From Leptospirales bacterium (GTDB taxonomy: Bacteria > Spirochaetota > Leptospiria > Leptospirales > Leptospiraceae), in assembly GCA_013297885.1 (NCBI GenBank), contig JAAFIR010000016.1:1-64000 (forward strand): a DNA stretch of 64,000 nt, in the 5' to 3' direction. Below are positions 47,981 through 57,447 of the stretch, in pieces. The number at the start of each line of letters is the position of its first letter. The stretch's first letter is position 1. Under the pieces are notes generated by a model, which saw only the letters and a list, made by a program, of their open reading frames with translations, had not been told where the DNA came from and did not search any database. A program made the position numbers and the translations under genes.

Positions 47981-48064
47981 AGTTCTATTTTTTTTTAATC
48001 ATGTAAAAATTTCAAGACATTTTAATCATTGACTAAATTGAGAATTGAAATAATTTAAAAAATA

Positions 48065-49216
48065 TTGTTTAGCAAGTTTTTAAAATTTATTTCTAGAAAT
48101 ATAGTTCGTTCAACATTTTTTTTTCTAAGCTTTGTCATAGTTATAGTCTCGTTTTTTGTTTATAAAAAAATTCAAAATAGAACTAAACTTGATAAAAAAA
48201 TTTCTTATGGTGAATCTGTAAATTTTTTAGTTGTTGCTGGTTCAGATTCTGAAAATTTATTTTCATTGTATATAGAATTATTTCCGAAGCAGAAAAAAAT
48301 TGCTCTTTTTTATATAAATCCATATATTTCTATTGATGAAAAAAAAATAAAAGATGAAACTTTACCTTTTTTAAAAACAAAATTGGAATTCTTAATAGAT
48401 AAAAATATCGAATATACATTTAGCATCAAAGAAAATGATTTTTATAGAATTATTGATATACTTGGTGGAGTTGAAATCTTTCTAGACCCTTCAGTTTATA
48501 AACTGGATAAATCTTTAGTTGAAAATTTAGAGTCTAGATTTAATTCTAAAGAATTAAAAAATTTCCTAAAACTAAAAGAGTCACCTACCCCATTAGATTA
48601 TTTAGAAAGATTAACAAGGCAAGAAACAATTACTTTAACGGTATTAGATTTAATTTATAATGAAAAAAAACAAATTCCAAAAGAATGGATTTATTTTTTT
48701 TATAATTTTTTTGATACAAACTTAAATGCTAATGAGATTTATTTTTTATTCACTTATTTAACTGAAAATAAATTTGCTACTTCAGTAACAGAAATGTCCT
48801 CTGAAATTACTGAAATAACTATCGGCAAAGAAAAAAAACTTGAACTTAAAATTAAAAATGACAAAGTAAATATAGCTTATAATAAATTTATTTCAGATTT
48901 TAAATCTGATGATTTTGGTGATGGAGAATTTTCAAGAATTGAAATTCTTAATGGTACTGAAACTGCTGGTTTAGCAAAAAGGGCAAAAAATTTTTTAAAC
49001 GATAAAAGATTAAAAGTTTTAAGTACAGATAACTCTTCAATTGCAGGAGTTAAAGAATCAATCATAATTGATAAATCGGGAAATTCAGAGTATATAAGAA
49101 AAACTTCTGAATTTTTGGGAATAAAAAAAATTAGACATGCAATTCATAAAGAATCAGGTTTAGATGTAACTATTATTTTAGGAGAAGATTTTGAAATCAG
49201 AAAAGATAAAAAGTAA
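48065..49216 (+). CDS. LCP-like protein with LytR C-terminal domain
   Basis: A 383-residue protein with an N-terminal membrane anchor (about residues 14-34). The following region, VNFLVVAGSDSENLFSLYIELFPKQKKIALFYINPYISI and FYRIIDILGGVEIFLD, has the LytR-CpsA-Psr pattern but lacks the Arg/Asp residues of the active site (normally GSDSR...RSDTI and IPRDT), so it is probably not a working phosphotransferase. Residues about 290-380 form a LytR_C domain (SRIEILNGTETAGLAKRAKNFL...DKSGNSEYIRKTSEFLGI), which is complete. rsfS begins within its last codons (26-nt overlap). TTG start. Confidence 0.78.
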   Translation: MFSKFLKFISRNIVRSTFFFLSFVIVIVSFFVYKKIQNRTKLDKKISYGESVNFLVVAGSDSENLFSLYIELFPKQKKIALFYINPYISIDEKKIKDETLPFLKTKLEFLIDKNIEYTFSIKENDFYRIIDILGGVEIFLDPSVYKLDKSLVENLESRFNSKELKNFLKLKESPTPLDYLERLTRQETITLTVLDLIYNEKKQIPKEWIYFFYNFFDTNLNANEIYFLFTYLTENKFATSVTEMSSEITEITIGKEKKLELKIKNDKVNIAYNKFISDFKSDDFGDGEFSRIEILNGTETAGLAKRAKNFLNDKRLKVLSTDNSSIAGVKESIIIDKSGNSEYIRKTSEFLGIKKIRHAIHKESGLDVTIILGEDFEIRKDKK

Positions 49217-49646
49217 AAAGAAACTTAGCAGTTTAGACAAAGAGCTGGGTTTAAAAGAAACAAAACCTAAAACTAAAAGTTCCAAAAAAGATAATACTTC
49301 TGAAAGAAAAAAAATTATCAAAGATATAGTTAAAAGTCTGAATGAAAAAAAATGTGAAGATATCATCGCGCTGAATTTAGAAAATGTAAATTCTTATCTT
49401 TCTATTTTTGTTATTGCGACTGTTGCAACCAGCACCCAAGCAAAATCTGTAGTAAGAGAATTAGAAAAAAAAACTAAACATCTCAAAATGGGAGCTGGAA
49501 GTTTAGAGAAAAAAAATTCTCCTGAAGAATCTGGTTGGGCAATTTTAGATTTAGGAGAAATCATTCTACATGTTATGACAAAAGAAGTTCGAGCATATTA
49601 TGATTTAGATAAACTCTGGGGTGATGCAGAAAAAATAAAAATCTAA
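49191..49646 (+). CDS. rsfS: ribosomal silencing factor RsfS
   Basis: RsfS binds L14 on the large subunit and blocks subunit joining when nutrients fail. Of 151 residues, about 38 are a Lys/Ser-rich N-terminal extension ([26 protein letters not shown]) not typical of the family; the core follows: [48 protein letters not shown], then [33 protein letters not shown] (about residues 113-146). The start may instead lie further in. Gene pairing with a LytR-type gene is common. It converges on sufT with a 4-nt overlap. Confidence 0.93.
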   Translation: MKSEKIKSKKKLSSLDKELGLKETKPKTKSSKKDNTSERKKIIKDIVKSLNEKKCEDIIALNLENVNSYLSIFVIATVATSTQAKSVVRELEKKTKHLKMGAGSLEKKNSPEESGWAILDLGEIILHVMTKEVRAYYDLDKLWGDAEKIKI

Positions 49647-49963
49647 TCAAATATTCCAAGTTGCATTTTTGCATCTTCAGAAGCCATTAGTCTTGGATCC
49701 CATTTGGGATTCCATACTATTTCTACATTTGAATCTTTGACACCTTCAACTTTCATTGAGTTTGATAGAACTTGAGATTTTAAACTTGGACCTGCTGGGC
49801 ATGCCATACTAGTAAAAGTCATTTTTATGTTTGCAATCCCTTCTTCATTTATTTTTATTTCATAAATTAAACCAAGATCTACAATTTTAATGTCTAGTTC
49901 TGGATCTTCAATTTCTGATAATGCTTCATAAATTGCTTTTTCTAAAATACTATTTAATTCCAT
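49643..49963 (-). CDS. sufT: SufT/MIP18-family Fe-S maturation protein
   Basis: A 106-residue DUF59 protein: [89 protein letters not shown]. The conserved Asp-Pro-Glu and the Cys in TSMACP fit SufT-type factors that help deliver iron-sulfur clusters. It is the last gene of the suf operon and overlaps sufU by 14 nt, which supports the role. It ends against rsfS (4-nt convergent overlap). Confidence 0.88.
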   Translation of the reverse strand: MELNSILEKAIYEALSEIEDPELDIKIVDLGLIYEIKINEEGIANIKMTFTSMACPAGPSLKSQVLSNSMKVEGVKDSNVEIVWNPKWDPRLMASEDAKMQLGIFD

Positions 49964-50378
49964 TTTTTTCTCCTATAATAAATTTTTCTATAAAATGAAA
50001 AGGTAAAAGAACACATTCTTTTCTAGTTGGATATTCTTGAAATTTGTTTAAATAATCTAAATTGGATTTTGATTTTTCCGAGATAGAAAATTTTTTTTTA
50101 AAATTTTGAACAATACTAATTACAGTTTCAAAATCTTTACCTTGAATTTCTTCCAGTAAAATACTTGTGCTAACTTTTGAAATTGAACAAGACTCGGATT
50201 GAAAAAAAATTTTACTTAAAAAGTTATTTTGGTAATCTAAAAAAAAATGAATTTCATCACCACAAAGTCTATTTAAAATTTTATCTTCTTTTAAAAAACT
50301 TATTGGTTTTAAATTCCATTTTGAGTGATTAAGATGAGATAAAAAAAAATCATCTGCAAAATTATCTTTTAGCGACAT
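49950..50378 (-). CDS. sufU: SufU-type scaffold/sulfur-relay protein
   Basis: A 142-residue SufU/IscU-fold protein, diverged. The three Cys ligands are recognisable: [11 protein letters not shown] (the CGD motif, about residue 39), [14 protein letters not shown] (about 64) and [16 protein letters not shown] (about 121). In SufU-type proteins these bind zinc and take sulfur from SufS. It lies directly after sufS with a 17-nt overlap and before sufT. SufU-type spacing between the first and second Cys (about 25 residues) is kept. Confidence 0.85.
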   Translation of the reverse strand: MSLKDNFADDFFLSHLNHSKWNLKPISFLKEDKILNRLCGDEIHFFLDYQNNFLSKIFFQSESCSISKVSTSILLEEIQGKDFETVISIVQNFKKKFSISEKSKSNLDYLNKFQEYPTRKECVLLPFHFIEKFIIGEKNGIK

Positions 50379-51603
50379 TGGAAAAAATACCTATCACCTG
50401 TTTTAAACCTTCAATTAAAGCATCAACTTCTTCAACTGTGTTGTACAAATAAAAACTAGCTCTACATGTTCCAAGTATTTCCATTTTTCTCATAAAGGGT
50501 TGGCAACAATGATGACCAACTCTTATCGCAATTCCTAATTCATCTAAAATTGAACCAACGTCATGATGATGAACAGATCCAACATTAAATGAAATTACAC
50601 CACCTCTTTCATCTGTATTATTAGTTCCATAAAGTTTTATTACATCCATTGATTTTAACTTTTCTAGAGCATAATTAACTAAACTAACTTCATGATCATG
50701 AATATTTTTCATTCCAACTTTATTTAAATAATCTATTGCTTCTGAAAATGCAATTACACCTGAAATATTTGGAGTCCCTGCTTCAAGTCTTGCAGGGAGT
50801 TCAGCGTAAGTTGAATAAGTATTGTGAACTTCGGAAATCATATCACCACCACCCATCCAAGGGGGCATTTTTTCTAAAATTTCTTCTTTGCCATATAAAA
50901 CACCAACTCCAGTTGGACCTAACATTTTATGTGCAGAAAAAACATAAAAATCAACATCCAACTCTCTAACATTTGTTTTGATATGAGATGCACCTTGAGC
51001 ACCATCAAGTAAAAATAAAGCACCCACATCGTGGGCTTTTTTTATAATAGGTTTTATAGTATGAATTGTTCCTGTGGCATTAGACATTTGCGAGCAAACA
51101 ACTAATTTTGTTTTATAATTAATTATATCATCTAAATTTTCTAAGTTTAAAGTTGAATCTTCATTTAATGGAACAAATTTTAATATAGCACCTTTTTCGT
51201 TAGCTAACATTTGCCATGGAACGATATTTGAATGGTGTTCTAGTTCATTTAAAACAATTTCATCTCCACGACTAATATTTTCTCTACCCCAAGTTTGTGC
51301 TACAAGATTAATGCTTTCAGTTGCGTTTCTAGTAAATATCACAACTTTAGCACATTTAGCTCCTATAAACTCAGCAACTTTTATTCTTGTTTTTTCATAA
51401 CACTCAGTTGCGTATTGAGACAAATAATAAATTCCCCGATGGATATTTGCATTTTCTTCTTGGTAGTATTTACCAATTGCATCAATTACTTGAAATGGTT
51501 TTTGAGAGCTTGCTGCTGAATCTAAAAAAACTAAATTTTTACCATTCATTGTAGTATTTAGAATTGGAAAGTCGGTTCTTAATCTATATGGATCTAAACT
51601 CAT
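50362..51603 (-). CDS. sufS: cysteine desulfurase
   Basis: SufS takes sulfur from cysteine with PLP for iron-sulfur cluster assembly. The 413-residue class V aminotransferase-fold enzyme has [53 protein letters not shown], the PLP Lys in [20 protein letters not shown] (about residues 220-239), [11 protein letters not shown] and the active-site Cys in [11 protein letters not shown] (about 366). The Cys occurs as a Cys-Cys pair. It overlaps the Rieske gene by 4 nt and sufU by 17 nt. Confidence 0.96.
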   Translation of the reverse strand: MSLDPYRLRTDFPILNTTMNGKNLVFLDSAASSQKPFQVIDAIGKYYQEENANIHRGIYYLSQYATECYEKTRIKVAEFIGAKCAKVVIFTRNATESINLVAQTWGRENISRGDEIVLNELEHHSNIVPWQMLANEKGAILKFVPLNEDSTLNLENLDDIINYKTKLVVCSQMSNATGTIHTIKPIIKKAHDVGALFLLDGAQGASHIKTNVRELDVDFYVFSAHKMLGPTGVGVLYGKEEILEKMPPWMGGGDMISEVHNTYSTYAELPARLEAGTPNISGVIAFSEAIDYLNKVGMKNIHDHEVSLVNYALEKLKSMDVIKLYGTNNTDERGGVISFNVGSVHHHDVGSILDELGIAIRVGHHCCQPFMRKMEILGTCRASFYLYNTVEEVDALIEGLKQVIGIFSNVAKR

Positions 51604-51908
51604 TCTTCCTCCAGAATTATTTCAATAATATTTTCTTTTTCAATGATTTTAAAAATCTTAATATTTTCTGTTGCCGGCATACAAAGAGCTTCACCAGTTT
51701 CTAAATTAAATTTTGCTTGGTGCCTTGGACACTCTATGCAAGAATCAAAAATTTTACCATTTGAAATAGGTTCTCCATCATGAGTGCAAATATCTTCAAA
51801 TGCAAAATATTTATTGTTCAGTTTCAAAATTGCAATGGAGGATTCGAGAGTGTTATAAATTTTAATCCCTGAGTTTAAATCTGATTTTAAAATTTGTATA
51901 TTATTCAT
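51600..51908 (-). CDS. Rieske-type ferredoxin in the suf operon
   Basis: A 102-residue protein with a [2Fe-2S] Rieske centre: [42 protein letters not shown]. The ligands are C-T-H (about residues 41-43) and C-P-R-H (about 60-63), separated by 16-17 residues as in ferredoxins of dioxygenases. It lies between sufD and sufS with 4-nt overlaps on both sides, so it is integral to the operon and probably supplies electrons or is a client of the Suf machinery. No oxygenase partner is in the window. Confidence 0.93.
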   Translation of the reverse strand: MNNIQILKSDLNSGIKIYNTLESSIAILKLNNKYFAFEDICTHDGEPISNGKIFDSCIECPRHQAKFNLETGEALCMPATENIKIFKIIEKENIIEIILEEE

Positions 51909-53068
51909 TTTTTTTGTTTACCAATTAATTCTAAAAGTATAACTTCTTTTAATTCTTCATCAGAAATCTTATCTAATATTTCTTTAATAAAACCCTCAAT
52001 AATTAATTCTTTAGCTTCATTCTGATTTATTCCTCTAGATAGTAAATAAAATAATTGTTCATCATTTACTTCAGAAACTGTAGCACCATGTGAACACTTT
52101 ACATCTTCAGAAAATACTTCTAATTTTGGCATTGACTCAGCTCTAGCTTTTTTGTTTAAACTTAAATTATGATTTACTTGGCTAGCTTCAACTTTTTTTG
52201 ATTCAGATGGAATATGTAAATTTCCAGTGAATATATGATGAGATTTATCGTTTACTAAAGTGCGGTATTTGATTGAAGAATTTGTTTGTGAAGCTAAATG
52301 ATTTTCTTTAAATTCTAAATCATGAAATTCTGATCCATTTAAACTTCCTACACCAAAAACAGAAATTTCTGAATTTTCTCCCTTTAATCTATTTTCAATT
52401 AGAGTTTTTCCTTTATAACCACTTAAATAATAGTGATTAAGTTTTAAGCTGGAATTTTTATTTTGTTCAGTGAATAAATTTCTAACATGGATATCTGTTT
52501 TTCCGAATGAAGCAATTTCAGTAAATTCAACACTAGAATTTTCCTCTATTTCAAGATAAGTAAAAGGTAAAACTAAACTTAAATCAGAATTTTGTGATTT
52601 TATTTTTTCAATAATTTCTAAAGATTTATTTTTCTCCACAGAAAGAATTGTCATTTTAAAAAAAGAATTTTTATTTGAATCAAATTTATCTTCAATCATC
52701 AAATTTTCAGAAATGTTTGGAAAATATGAAATTTGGTTTGATAATGAAAACTGAAGAAGAGCAAAAAAATCATTTTTATACTCTCTTAATATATGTTTTA
52801 AATAGTATTCAAATTTTTTATCAATTTCTTGCTCTATATTAAAGTAACTAAATTCATTTTTAAGTAATTCTTTTAGATTTAAATTTCTTAGTGAAATTTT
52901 TCTCCAAGATTCCATTTCAGAATTTGGAAATTTTGATTGGAATAATAATTCAAGTGCATCTAGTTGAAATTCTTTAGTTACTAAATCAATTGATTTGTTT
53001 TGAATAAATTCTTTTAGGTTTTCATAACTGAATGGAAGTAACTCAGAAATTTTTATGCTGTTACCCAT
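51905..53068 (-). CDS. sufD: SufD-like component of the SufBCD scaffold
   Basis: A 387-residue protein of the SufB/SufD beta-helix family, low in conservation in its N-terminal half (helical, with [18 protein letters not shown]). The C-terminal core has [91 protein letters not shown], with the conserved His and the Cys. The length and the [13 protein letters not shown] motif indicate SufD more than SufB. It overlaps sufC by 16 nt. No sufB is found in this window. Confidence 0.88.
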   Translation of the reverse strand: MGNSIKISELLPFSYENLKEFIQNKSIDLVTKEFQLDALELLFQSKFPNSEMESWRKISLRNLNLKELLKNEFSYFNIEQEIDKKFEYYLKHILREYKNDFFALLQFSLSNQISYFPNISENLMIEDKFDSNKNSFFKMTILSVEKNKSLEIIEKIKSQNSDLSLVLPFTYLEIEENSSVEFTEIASFGKTDIHVRNLFTEQNKNSSLKLNHYYLSGYKGKTLIENRLKGENSEISVFGVGSLNGSEFHDLEFKENHLASQTNSSIKYRTLVNDKSHHIFTGNLHIPSESKKVEASQVNHNLSLNKKARAESMPKLEVFSEDVKCSHGATVSEVNDEQLFYLLSRGINQNEAKELIIEGFIKEILDKISDEELKEVILLELIGKQKK

Positions 53069-53790
53069 TCATAACCTTGCTCTTCCAATTTAAATGCTAA
53101 AGATTTATCTCCACTTAACTGTATTTTTCCATCAATAAAAACATGGATAAAATCAGGAACAATATAATTTAACATTCTTTGGTAATGAGTGATTAATAAA
53201 ATTGCATTTTCAGAATTTTTATTTTTCAAAATTCCTTCACAAACAGTTTTTAAAGCATCAATGTCAAGTCCAGAATCAGTTTCATCTAAAATAGAAAGTG
53301 CAGGTTTTAAAAAACTCATTTGCAAAATTTCATTTCTTTTTTTTTCACCACCAGAAAAACCATCATTAACATATCTAGCAACAAAAGAATCATCCATTTT
53401 TAATAACTTCATATTTTCTTTTAATTCTTTTTTAAATTCTTTTATTGGAATATCTTTACCATTGACATTTTTTAAAATTGTTTTTAAAAAATTACCAACT
53501 GTGATTCCCGGTAAAGGAGTTGGGTATTGAAAAGATAAAAAGATTCCTAATTTGGCCCTTTCATCTGTTTTTAATTCAAGGATAGATTTTTCTTTAAATA
53601 AAATATCTCCTCCTGTAATTTCGTAATTTGGGTGACCCATGATTATATTAGATAAGGTACTTTTGCCTGAACCGTTTTTACCCATGATCGCATGTATTTC
53701 ACCTGAGTTGATACATAGGTTGATTCCTTTAAGAATTTCTTTACCATTAATATTGGCTTTCAAATCAACAATTTTTAAAATTTCAGACAA
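53053..53790 (-). CDS. sufC: SufC ATPase
   Basis: The ABC-type ATPase of the SufBCD iron-sulfur scaffold. 245 residues: Walker [19 protein letters not shown] (about residues 35-52), Q-loop [19 protein letters not shown], signature [15 protein letters not shown], Walker [17 protein letters not shown] and switch His in [10 protein letters not shown]. The KKRNE and DSGLD forms are SufC hallmarks. The start is TTG, with AGGAG at ideal distance in the leader. It is the first gene of the operon here; the leader 53791-53890 shows a short CTTCTCTCTTGAAG-like fold but no certain Fe-S regulator site. Confidence 0.95.
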   Translation of the reverse strand: MSEILKIVDLKANINGKEILKGINLCINSGEIHAIMGKNGSGKSTLSNIIMGHPNYEITGGDILFKEKSILELKTDERAKLGIFLSFQYPTPLPGITVGNFLKTILKNVNGKDIPIKEFKKELKENMKLLKMDDSFVARYVNDGFSGGEKKRNEILQMSFLKPALSILDETDSGLDIDALKTVCEGILKNKNSENAILLITHYQRMLNYIVPDFIHVFIDGKIQLSGDKSLAFKLEEQGYEWVTA

Positions 53791-53890
53791 AATTAACTCC
53801 TATTAACCAAACTTCTAAATATTAGACTTTCTTCAAGAGAGAAGTATTTACTTTTTCTAACTTATACTTAAAGAGAAGAATTAAAAATAT

Positions 53891-55132
53891 TTAAGGCTCA
53901 AAATTTATTTTGGAAATAATTACAAATTGATTGTTTATTGAATAAGAGAATTGTATATATTTACATTGGTTTTCAATATCATATAAGACTTCTGAAAAGC
54001 TCCAATTCTTTTTGTGAAAATATGTTTCAGCTTTATGTTTAACAAAAAAAGGTTTCCAAGCAAAATTAAAATCTTTTAATTCATCTTTAATAAACCACTT
54101 TTTATCTTTTTTAAAATAAATTGGGCTTTGTTTATAACCATAAAAATCTGTTACAAATATTTCATAAGTAGAAATTGGTAATTTTTCAGTTATTTCATTG
54201 ATTAATTGATTTAAACCAGATTTTGAAATTATTTTCCAATTAATTTCTTTAAATAATTTTTCATAAGAATTAATGTAGGAATCAAGTAATTTTTGTTGTT
54301 CTATAAGTTCAATAAATCTCATTCCAGAGAATTTTTCTAAACTACTTTTTAACTCTTCTGAATAAGTCGATTTATATTGAAAAGATGAATTTGCTTTAGA
54401 AAAGTAAAAACCTTGTAGAAGAGTTGCACCCATTTTAAATGCTAAATTTAATTCTTCTTCATTTTCAATTCCTTCAAATAGTAGTTCTGAACCTAGTTTT
54501 GCAGATAATTCTGCAAGTGAACTTAATACTTGTAAAAAAGAATTACTATTTAAAGAACGCCTCATGATTTTTATATCAACTTTAATTATATCAGGATGGA
54601 TATAACCAATTCTTTCTAAATTAGAAAACCCAGCACCAACATCATCAATAGCAATTTTAAATCCATACTCTTTAAAAATGGTAATCATCGTTAAAAGTCT
54701 TTCTAAACTTCCTTTAAATTCTTCCTCTGTTATTTCAATTATAATTTTATTTTGATTAACATTGTATTTTTCTACTAACTGGACTATATGAAATCGAATA
54801 GGTTCAAGAAGTTCTTCTTTATGTAAATTATCCAAAAGACTTGGCATCATATTAATAAATAATCTATTTTCAGAACTTGAATTTTTTAGGTGTTTAATTG
54901 CTTTATCACGAATAATTCTGTCGATTTGAATTCTTTCAGTTAAACTCACATTTTCATCATGAAAAATTGCTCCAAGAGATTTTATTTCGTTTTTATCTGA
55001 AGTGTAATATCTTCCAAGGACTTCATATCCATAAATTTCTCGAGATATTGTATTTAATATAGGTTGAAAATGAGGTATAAAATTTTCGTCAGTTAATGAA
55101 ACACCTTTTAAATGTTGAAAACTTTTAAACAT
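53891..55132 (-). CDS. EAL-domain phosphodiesterase with YkuI-like C-terminal domain
   Basis: About 413 residues from ATG 55132; GTG 55180 adds 16 residues. An EAL domain for cyclic di-GMP hydrolysis covers about residues 15-245: YGYEVLGRYY (EVL for EAL, Glu kept), LFINMMPS, IIIEITEEEF, AIDDVGAGFSNLERI, PDIIKVDIKIMRR, LLFEGIENEEEL and GATLLQGFYFSK, so metal and catalytic residues are present and it may be active. The C-terminal 150 residues (TYEIFVTDFYGYKQSPIYFKKDKKW, NFAWKPFFVKHKAETY) resemble the PAS-like YkuI_C domain. It is divergent from the ATPase-HDOD gene across about 130 nt. Confidence 0.88.
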   Translation of the reverse strand: MFKSFQHLKGVSLTDENFIPHFQPILNTISREIYGYEVLGRYYTSDKNEIKSLGAIFHDENVSLTERIQIDRIIRDKAIKHLKNSSSENRLFINMMPSLLDNLHKEELLEPIRFHIVQLVEKYNVNQNKIIIEITEEEFKGSLERLLTMITIFKEYGFKIAIDDVGAGFSNLERIGYIHPDIIKVDIKIMRRSLNSNSFLQVLSSLAELSAKLGSELLFEGIENEEELNLAFKMGATLLQGFYFSKANSSFQYKSTYSEELKSSLEKFSGMRFIELIEQQKLLDSYINSYEKLFKEINWKIISKSGLNQLINEITEKLPISTYEIFVTDFYGYKQSPIYFKKDKKWFIKDELKDFNFAWKPFFVKHKAETYFHKKNWSFSEVLYDIENQCKYIQFSYSINNQFVIISKINFEP

Positions 55133-55263
55133 ACTTATTAGAGTATAATTTTTCAATTTTTGGTAAACGATTAATTTCACTATTTACTCTAGAAAATTAA
55201 TTTTTGAATTGCAGTTTGCATAGGGATTCTGAATAAGTAAAACTACACTAAGTTTGCAGATAA

Positions 55264-56742
55264 ATGATTAATTTAAGAGAAATAGTTAACTCAAGTAATA
55301 CAATTGAGTATCGTTACAATTATATTGATGAACAAGATTTAAGATATATTTTTGCTACATTAAATCATATTTCTAATAAATTACAAAAGTCTTATTTATC
55401 AGAATATGTTTTTGTAATTTTAAAAGAAATGTTAATTAATTCTATCCGTGCTTGTGCAAAAAGACATTATTTTAAAATAAATCATTTAGATATTAATTCT
55501 GAAAAGGATTATGAAATTGGAATTGAAAATTTTAAAGATGAAGTTATTTTAAATTGGTCTGAGAAAAAAGACTTTTTGAAAGATAGTGAATACTATGTAA
55601 AATTAAATTTTTTTTATGATGAAGATAATTTAAAAATTTTAATTATTAATAATGTAAACCTATTAAAAATTGAAGAAAATAGAATTCAAACAAGATTAGA
55701 AGCAGCAAATAAATTTAATACTATTTTAGAAGCATTTCAAGATTTTTCTGATACTCAAGAATCAGCTGGTCTTGGAATTGTGATGGTTATTTTATTACTT
55801 AGAAATTTGGGTCTTACTAAAGAAAATTTAAAAATCTATTCCGAAAATAATCAAACAATTACAGAGATTAATTTTCCAAATAATATTTTTGAAAAAGAAA
55901 TTATTTCAGAAGTTAAAGATAAAATTATTTCAAATATCCAAATGCTCCCTTCTTTACCAGATTCTTTAAGAAAAATTATGGATATTTGTAAATCAGAAAA
56001 TTTAGAAATGATTAAACTTGCATCTGAAATTGAAAAAAATCCTTCACTAAGTGCTGATCTATTAAAATTATCCAACTCAACAAGTTTCATAACTAGAGTT
56101 ACAGTTAAAAATATTTTACAAGCTACAAAAATTGTTGGCTCAAATAATATCTTAAGTATGTTATATGCTGTTAGTTCTTATAAATTAATGAAAGAAAAAT
56201 ATCCCAAAATGGAAAAAGAATGGGAACATGCAAATAAAACTTCAATCTTTGCATCTAAAATTGCCCGTGAAAATAATTTTTCAAAATTTGCTGAAGTTAT
56301 TGCTGTGGGTGGACTTTTACATGATGTAGGGAAAATTTTACTTTTATCTATTGAGTCTGATTTAATGAAAAAAATTTCAATTTTATTAAAAAATAAAAAT
56401 ATTGAATCTTCTAAAGTTTTGGAGGAAAGTTTTATTGGAATTTCTCACACTGAAATAGGTAGAATGCTTGCGACAAAATGGAATTATCCTGAAGAATTAA
56501 TTGAGATGATAAATTTTCATCACACTCCATCGATCTCCAATGAAAAATTTAGAACTCATGTTGAAATAGTTTATCTCGCAAATGTTTTTGCTAATTATGA
56601 TAAAATTACAAATAATTTATTAATCTATGATATTGAAATATTACACAAATATGGAATTTCGAATCATAATGAATTTCTTGAAAAACATGTACAACTAGAA
56701 AAGTTTTACCTTGCCAATAAATCAAACCCAATTTTTGATTAA
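55264..56742 (+). CDS. histidine-kinase-type ATPase domain fused to HDOD domain
   Basis: A 492-residue cytoplasmic signalling protein. The first ~210 residues look like a GHKL ATPase fold without a phosphorylated His: an N-box EMLINSIRACAKRHYF (about residues 55-70) and a glycine box SAGLGIVMVILLLRNLGL (about 167-184). Residues about 220-440 are HDOD: MLPSLPDSLRKIMDICKS, LASEIEKNPSLSADLLKLSNS, GGLLHDVGKILLLSI and MLATKWNYPEELIEMINFHHTP. HDOD proteins act as regulatory hubs, sometimes with cyclic di-GMP. An EAL gene sits divergently next door, which suggests one local pathway. The ATPase assignment is by pattern only. Confidence 0.75.
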   Translation: MINLREIVNSSNTIEYRYNYIDEQDLRYIFATLNHISNKLQKSYLSEYVFVILKEMLINSIRACAKRHYFKINHLDINSEKDYEIGIENFKDEVILNWSEKKDFLKDSEYYVKLNFFYDEDNLKILIINNVNLLKIEENRIQTRLEAANKFNTILEAFQDFSDTQESAGLGIVMVILLLRNLGLTKENLKIYSENNQTITEINFPNNIFEKEIISEVKDKIISNIQMLPSLPDSLRKIMDICKSENLEMIKLASEIEKNPSLSADLLKLSNSTSFITRVTVKNILQATKIVGSNNILSMLYAVSSYKLMKEKYPKMEKEWEHANKTSIFASKIARENNFSKFAEVIAVGGLLHDVGKILLLSIESDLMKKISILLKNKNIESSKVLEESFIGISHTEIGRMLATKWNYPEELIEMINFHHTPSISNEKFRTHVEIVYLANVFANYDKITNNLLIYDIEILHKYGISNHNEFLEKHVQLEKFYLANKSNPIFD

Positions 56743-56762
56743 TTTTTTTATCAAGAGTTTTA

Positions 56763-56938
56763 GGGCGATTCCGTTTTTAAAAATAGAAGTTAAAATATAA
56801 TTTTAAATCTATTGTATAATCAATAACTTCTATTTTCAAAAACTGACCGGGCTTTTTGCTCCAATCTTTTGAAATCTACTGATTTAATAGAAAATTTTTA
56901 TTTTTAAACAAAAGGATTTCCGCATCAATCCCTATCGC
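56763..56938 (+). repeat. two-hairpin intergenic element, copy 9 (GCGAT variant)
   Basis: Starts GGGCGATTCCGTTTTTAAAA and ends CATCAATCCCTATCGC. Hairpin 1 pairs TTTTTAAAAATAGAAGTTA with TAACTTCTATTTTCAAAAA; the middle block is CCGGGCTTTTTGCTCC; hairpin 2 pairs ATCTTTTG with CAAAAGGAT. The ends pair GCGAT with ATCGC, another covariant. It lies between the convergent HDOD and HD-hydrolase genes. Confidence 0.83.
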
Positions 56939-56968
56939 TTTAATTGAGTTGAAAAATAGGATTTGTTT

Positions 56969-57400
56969 TTATAATAAATTTTTCAGCTCTTCATATGCTT
57001 TTAAATATTTAGTTAGTCTTTTAGTTTCGTATTCACCAATTTTTGAAAGACGTTTTATATCCATATTATCTTCAAGATCATTTAGTTTCACCCTAATTGC
57101 TAGAGGATTTTTTTTAATTCGATTGATAAATTCTTCGTAAGGTTCCCCTTCGGAAGTTTTTGTGAGACATTTTAGTGCATCCAAAATTTTTTCTGGAATT
57201 CCTGCTTTTTTTAAATCTTCAAAAGTATATTTTGAATCTTCAACGACATCATGTAATATTCCTGTAATTTTTTCTTCATCATTTTTTCCTCTTAACCCAA
57301 CTCTTATCACATGAAAAATATAGGTTTCACCATTTTTATCAAATTGATTTTTATGTGCATCAATTGCAATTTCAACTGCTTTGTTTAAAATTTCTTTCAT
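56969..57400 (-). CDS. HD-domain hydrolase, (p)ppGpp-hydrolase-like
   Basis: A 143-residue single HD domain of the SpoT/Mesh1-like type. The motifs are AIDAHKNQFDKNGETYIFHVIRVGLRG (HxGQxxKxGxPYxxHxxxV), ITGILHDVVEDSKYTFEDL with the HD pair at about residues 50-51, and IRVKLNDLEDNMD (VKxxDxxxN) at about 103-115. These are the residues that hydrolyse (p)ppGpp in SpoT-family hydrolases, so a stand-alone alarmone hydrolase or a nucleotide phosphohydrolase is likely. It reads toward the repeat at 56.8 kb and is divergent from the phosphatase gene at 57448. Confidence 0.87.
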   Translation of the reverse strand: MKEILNKAVEIAIDAHKNQFDKNGETYIFHVIRVGLRGKNDEEKITGILHDVVEDSKYTFEDLKKAGIPEKILDALKCLTKTSEGEPYEEFINRIKKNPLAIRVKLNDLEDNMDIKRLSKIGEYETKRLTKYLKAYEELKNLL

Positions 57401-57447
57401 ATTAAAACCTTACTTGACAATTTATTTTGAACTAGGAAATTATAGAA

